The notes beneath the pieces are model-generated. The model was not told the origin of the DNA. It did not search any database and worked only from the letters and a program-made list of their open reading frames with translations. A DNA stretch of 64,000 bases from Streptomyces sp. NBC_01451. GTDB lineage: Bacteria > Actinomycetota > Actinomycetes > Streptomycetales > Streptomycetaceae. Shown piece by piece: positions 61,656-64,000 of the stretch (position 1 is the first letter of the stretch; each line of letters opens with the position of its first letter). Both the position numbers and the translations under genes were made by a program. The stretch covers positions 6,138,001 to 6,202,000 of the forward strand of contig NZ_CP109479.1 of assembly GCF_036227485.1 (NCBI RefSeq). Direction: 5' to 3'.

Positions 61656-63146
61656 TCACAGCCCCAGCGCGCTCGCGGCCTCCTCGTCGGAGGTGAACCG
61701 AACCGCCTTGTTGGTCAAGGTCGTTGTGCGCATCGAGAGCTTGCCGTCGCGCTCCCCGATGGCGATCTCCGGGTTGTCCTGACAGACGAGGACGAACGAG
61801 TCCCCGGCCGCGGCCCTCGGCAGGAACGCCTGGTCCTCCGGGAAGGGCGCGGAGGCACCCTGCTCGTAGGCGCACGGCCGCTGTTGCATCCCGTCGCCGG
61901 CGACCCGGTAGCCCGCGATGTCCAGGCAGAGCCTCGACCCGACGTTCACCAGGGCGACCGCCCCCTTCGTCAGGCGGACGACCTGCCACTCCTGTGTCCG
62001 TCCGCCGTCGCAGGCCGCCAGGACGGGGTCGGCGGCGGGGGCGGGGCCGGAACCCGGCGAGGCGTCTGTGGCCGGGCCGTTGACGCAGCGTCCGGTGGAC
62101 ACGCTCTTGAGGGTGATCGTGTCCGTGGTCGCGGCGGCCACGGAGGACGGTGCGATGGAGGCGGTCGCCGTGGCCTGGGGACGCTCGGCTCCCTCGGCGG
62201 AGCCGGACCCCGCCAACAGGCGCAGCACCCCGGTGGTCAGCACGGCTGTCACGGCCACGGTGACCGCCACCACGAGCACCGGACGTCTGCGTCCGCGGTC
62301 CTCGGCCCGGTGACCTCCGTTCCCGGTCGGCCTGACCGGTGAGGCCGACGAGGCCGGTGTGGCGGGCTCGCGGCTCGGCACCCGGTCCCCCGAGCGCGCC
62401 TTGCGGTACGCGGCCCCGCCCCACACCAGTATCTGGTCGACCAGCAGCCGGCGTACGTCCTCCGCGTCACCCACCGCGAGCGTGCGCAGCAGTGTCAGGT
62501 CGACGGTGCAGAAGTCGCAGGTGTCCAGGTGCTGTTGGAGGTCCGCGGGCGCCTCACGATGGGTGCCGCGCGCGATGGCGCCGAGCATCGCGCCGTAGCG
62601 GAGGCACTGCGGGTCGGCGGTGCGTCCGGCCCGTACGCGCAGGAAGGTGTCGACGAGGCGGCTGCGGGCCGACTGGGCCAGGGAGTCGGCGAACTCCACG
62701 GTCGTGTTCAGGATCCTCGCCGCCGACACCGTCTCCTCCGGCTCGGCCAGGCACAGCCACAGCGCGGCCCGCTGCTGCTCGGGCAGTTGCTCGAAGGCGG
62801 CCAGCAGAACCGAGCCGCGCTCCACCCGGTGCAGTGTGTCGACGGGCCCGAAGGTGTCGGCGGCCCGTTTCGACCAGTCGCGGAACTCCTGGCGCAGCAG
62901 CCCCTCCCGCCCCTCGTGCAGCCAGCTGTCGGCGGTGCGCCGCACGTCGGCGAGGAGATCGGTGCGCAGGGCGGGTCCGTGCTGCCGCGATCCGCGGGCG
63001 AGCACCTGGACGGCCAGGTCGGTGGCGTCGCGCGGCCTCGCACAGAAGGCGTTCGCGTACGCGTGGACAGCCGGGGCGTGTTCCGGCGGGAGGCCGGGCA
63101 CGGACGGCTGGTGGTGCGGGACTTGCTGTGCAAAGTGCTCGGTCAT
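61656..63146 (-). CDS. Sigma-like/zinc-finger/TM/ricin-lectin fusion protein
   Basis: 496 residues from ATG 63146 with GGGGAG upstream. The N-terminal 170 residues are helical and resemble a degenerate sigma-70 region 2-4 (VLLAAFEQLPEQQRAALWLCLAEPEE, then a possible helix-turn-helix). His206-x3-Cys210-x2-Cys213 matches the zinc motif of anti-sigma ZAS domains. A membrane helix (289-311) and a C-terminal ricin-type beta-trefoil lectin domain (about 345-490) follow. This suggests a single-chain system that senses a sugar outside and acts inside. Whether it binds promoters is unknown. Confidence 0.75.
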   Translation of the reverse strand: MTEHFAQQVPHHQPSVPGLPPEHAPAVHAYANAFCARPRDATDLAVQVLARGSRQHGPALRTDLLADVRRTADSWLHEGREGLLRQEFRDWSKRAADTFGPVDTLHRVERGSVLLAAFEQLPEQQRAALWLCLAEPEETVSAARILNTTVEFADSLAQSARSRLVDTFLRVRAGRTADPQCLRYGAMLGAIARGTHREAPADLQQHLDTCDFCTVDLTLLRTLAVGDAEDVRRLLVDQILVWGGAAYRKARSGDRVPSREPATPASSASPVRPTGNGGHRAEDRGRRRPVLVVAVTVAVTAVLTTGVLRLLAGSGSAEGAERPQATATASIAPSSVAAATTDTITLKSVSTGRCVNGPATDASPGSGPAPAADPVLAACDGGRTQEWQVVRLTKGAVALVNVGSRLCLDIAGYRVAGDGMQQRPCAYEQGASAPFPEDQAFLPRAAAGDSFVLVCQDNPEIAIGERDGKLSMRTTTLTNKAVRFTSDEEAASALGL

Positions 63147-63288
63147 GAATCTTGACTCCCCACGGAGCGGGCACGGCAAGGCCAGGACCGTAGTGCCGCA
63201 TTCTGTGCGGGGGCTGTGCGTTCACGCACCCGTGTTACACACACGGAAGCGGTACGGAGGGCGAAGACGTCGACGCGGACGGTGACGA

Positions 63289-63315
63289 GCTCCCCGGGGA
63301 CCGTACCCGGGGAGC
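63289..63315 (-). terminator. Probable desD terminator
   Basis: Ten-base stem GCTCCCCGGG/CCCGGGGAGC with a seven-base loop, 14 bases beyond the desD stop on the minus strand. Confidence 0.65.
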
Positions 63316-63328
63316 CCGTCTGCCTTGA

Positions 63329-64000
63329 TCAGAACCCTGAGACGGGATTCCTCAGGGTGCCGATCAGCTGGAGGGCGCCCGCCGGATCCGCCAGATCCAC
63401 CATCTGCTTGTTGTTACGCAGTTGCAGCCGGTTGAGGCAGGACAGGGCGAACTCGGGGGCGAACATGTCGTACTGGCGGAATTTGTCGGCCAGTTGGGGG
63501 TTCGCCTCCTGGTAGGCGCGGGTGACCTCGGCGACCGTCCGCCAGAAGTCGTCCTCGGCCAGGACGCCTTCGGTGGCGAGGTTGGCGGCGAGGAAGCGGA
63601 AGAAGCAGTCGAAGACGTCCGTGAAGACGGACAGGAGCTTCTTGTCCTCCGGCACGTCCACGCGCAGCCGCTCGACCGTCGGCGGCAGTACCGCGTCCGG
63701 GTCCAGGACGGCGATCTCCTCGGCGATGTCCTTGTAGATCGCGCGCTGGACCGCGCCGTCCCGCAGGACGAGGATGACGTTCTCGCCGTGCGGCATGTAG
63801 ACCAGGTCGTAGGCGTAGAAGCTGTGCAGGAGCGGGGTGAAGTAGGCGCCCAGGTAGCCGCGCAGCCACTCCTTCGGGGGCAGGCCCGACTGCTCGACGA
63901 GGGCTGCGGCGAAGGAGCGGCCCTCGTGGTCGACGTGGACGAGCGACGCCATGGTGGCCAGCGACTCGCCGTCGTCGAGGGACGACACCGGGCTCTCGCG
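63329..64000 (-). CDS. desD: Desferrioxamine synthetase DesD, C-terminal part (partial)
   Basis: About 224 C-terminal residues; the gene continues past the right edge. The IucA/IucC family C-terminal fold includes YDLVYMPHGENVILVL and QLADKFRQYDMFAPEFALSCLNRLQLRNN. DesD joins N-succinyl-hydroxycadaverine units into cyclic desferrioxamine siderophores in an ATP-dependent manner. Gene identity rests on family match and position; other NIS synthetases are less likely. Iron regulation is expected upstream, outside the window. Confidence 0.88.
   Translation of the reverse strand, partial: RESPVSSLDDGESLATMASLVHVDHEGRSFAAALVEQSGLPPKEWLRGYLGAYFTPLLHSFYAYDLVYMPHGENVILVLRDGAVQRAIYKDIAEEIAVLDPDAVLPPTVERLRVDVPEDKKLLSVFTDVFDCFFRFLAANLATEGVLAEDDFWRTVAEVTRAYQEANPQLADKFRQYDMFAPEFALSCLNRLQLRNNKQMVDLADPAGALQLIGTLRNPVSGF

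Overview
The window is high-GC actinobacterial DNA and almost certainly Streptomyces. It carries adpA with an in-frame TTA codon, the cslA-glxA-cslZ hyphal-tip glycan genes, a cebEFG-bglC-cebR cello-oligosaccharide set, the end of desD, and frequent GTG/TTG starts. From memory, the gene order matches the desD-to-csl part of the S. coelicolor chromosome, read in reverse. No prophage, insertion sequence, CRISPR array or integrated element was seen; this is conserved core chromosome.

Layout from left to right. 1-3052: the first 15 codons of a minus-strand gene, a heme-degrading-domain protein coupled to a Gfo/Idh/MocA oxidoreductase, and a divergent ROK regulator with a palindromic operator candidate between them. 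3265-6370: a LAxTG-type sorted surface protein, a HAD-IIA phosphatase, a membrane-anchored secreted protein and a class F sortase. 6866-16152: the csl region, with a GH6 cellulase lipoprotein, the copper radical oxidase glxA, cellulose synthase-like cslA, an NlpC/P60 protein, an SPFH protein and an AA10 LPMO that has two DasR-type sites upstream. 16266-19489: a DUF3592-like protein, a TTA-containing AMP-ligase and an IclR regulator. 19682-26063: an ectoine-type importer (ehuBCDA), a 2-hydroxyacid dehydrogenase, a cysteine-free EutA-like protein and a flavin monooxygenase.

26154-31295 holds a PAS-GGDEF-EAL c-di-GMP enzyme (probably cdgA), a secreted M6-type protease, a primase/polymerase-like protein ending inside a tRNA-Lys gene, and a small helical protein. 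31463-35848 holds an SF1 helicase, an unknown 542-residue protein and a RecB/Cas4-like PD-(D/E)XK nuclease with a four-cysteine cluster signature. I consider this the best candidate for an undescribed system. 35703-43568 holds a PAP2 phosphatase, a histidine phosphatase, an NsdA-like regulator, a methyltransferase-fold protein and a two-component system.

43753-50153 is the ceb/bgl regulon with CebR boxes before cebE and across the bglC start. 50191-56671 holds a kinase-like protein, a GNAT acetyltransferase, tRNA-His, orn, adpA, a universal stress protein and a YaaH-type transporter. 56848-64000 holds glmS, a Tat-exported purple-acid-type phosphatase, a DUF4429 protein, a sigma-like/zinc-finger/TM/lectin fusion and the 3' end of desD. 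Three identical tRNA-Lys(CTT) genes lie on the minus strand within 18 kb.

Shared themes are glycan handling (csl genes, LPMO, ceb/bgl, glmS) and developmental control (adpA, cdgA, orn, bldA-type TTA codons, a possible BldD box). Functions are assigned from motifs and remembered family features; no database search was run.
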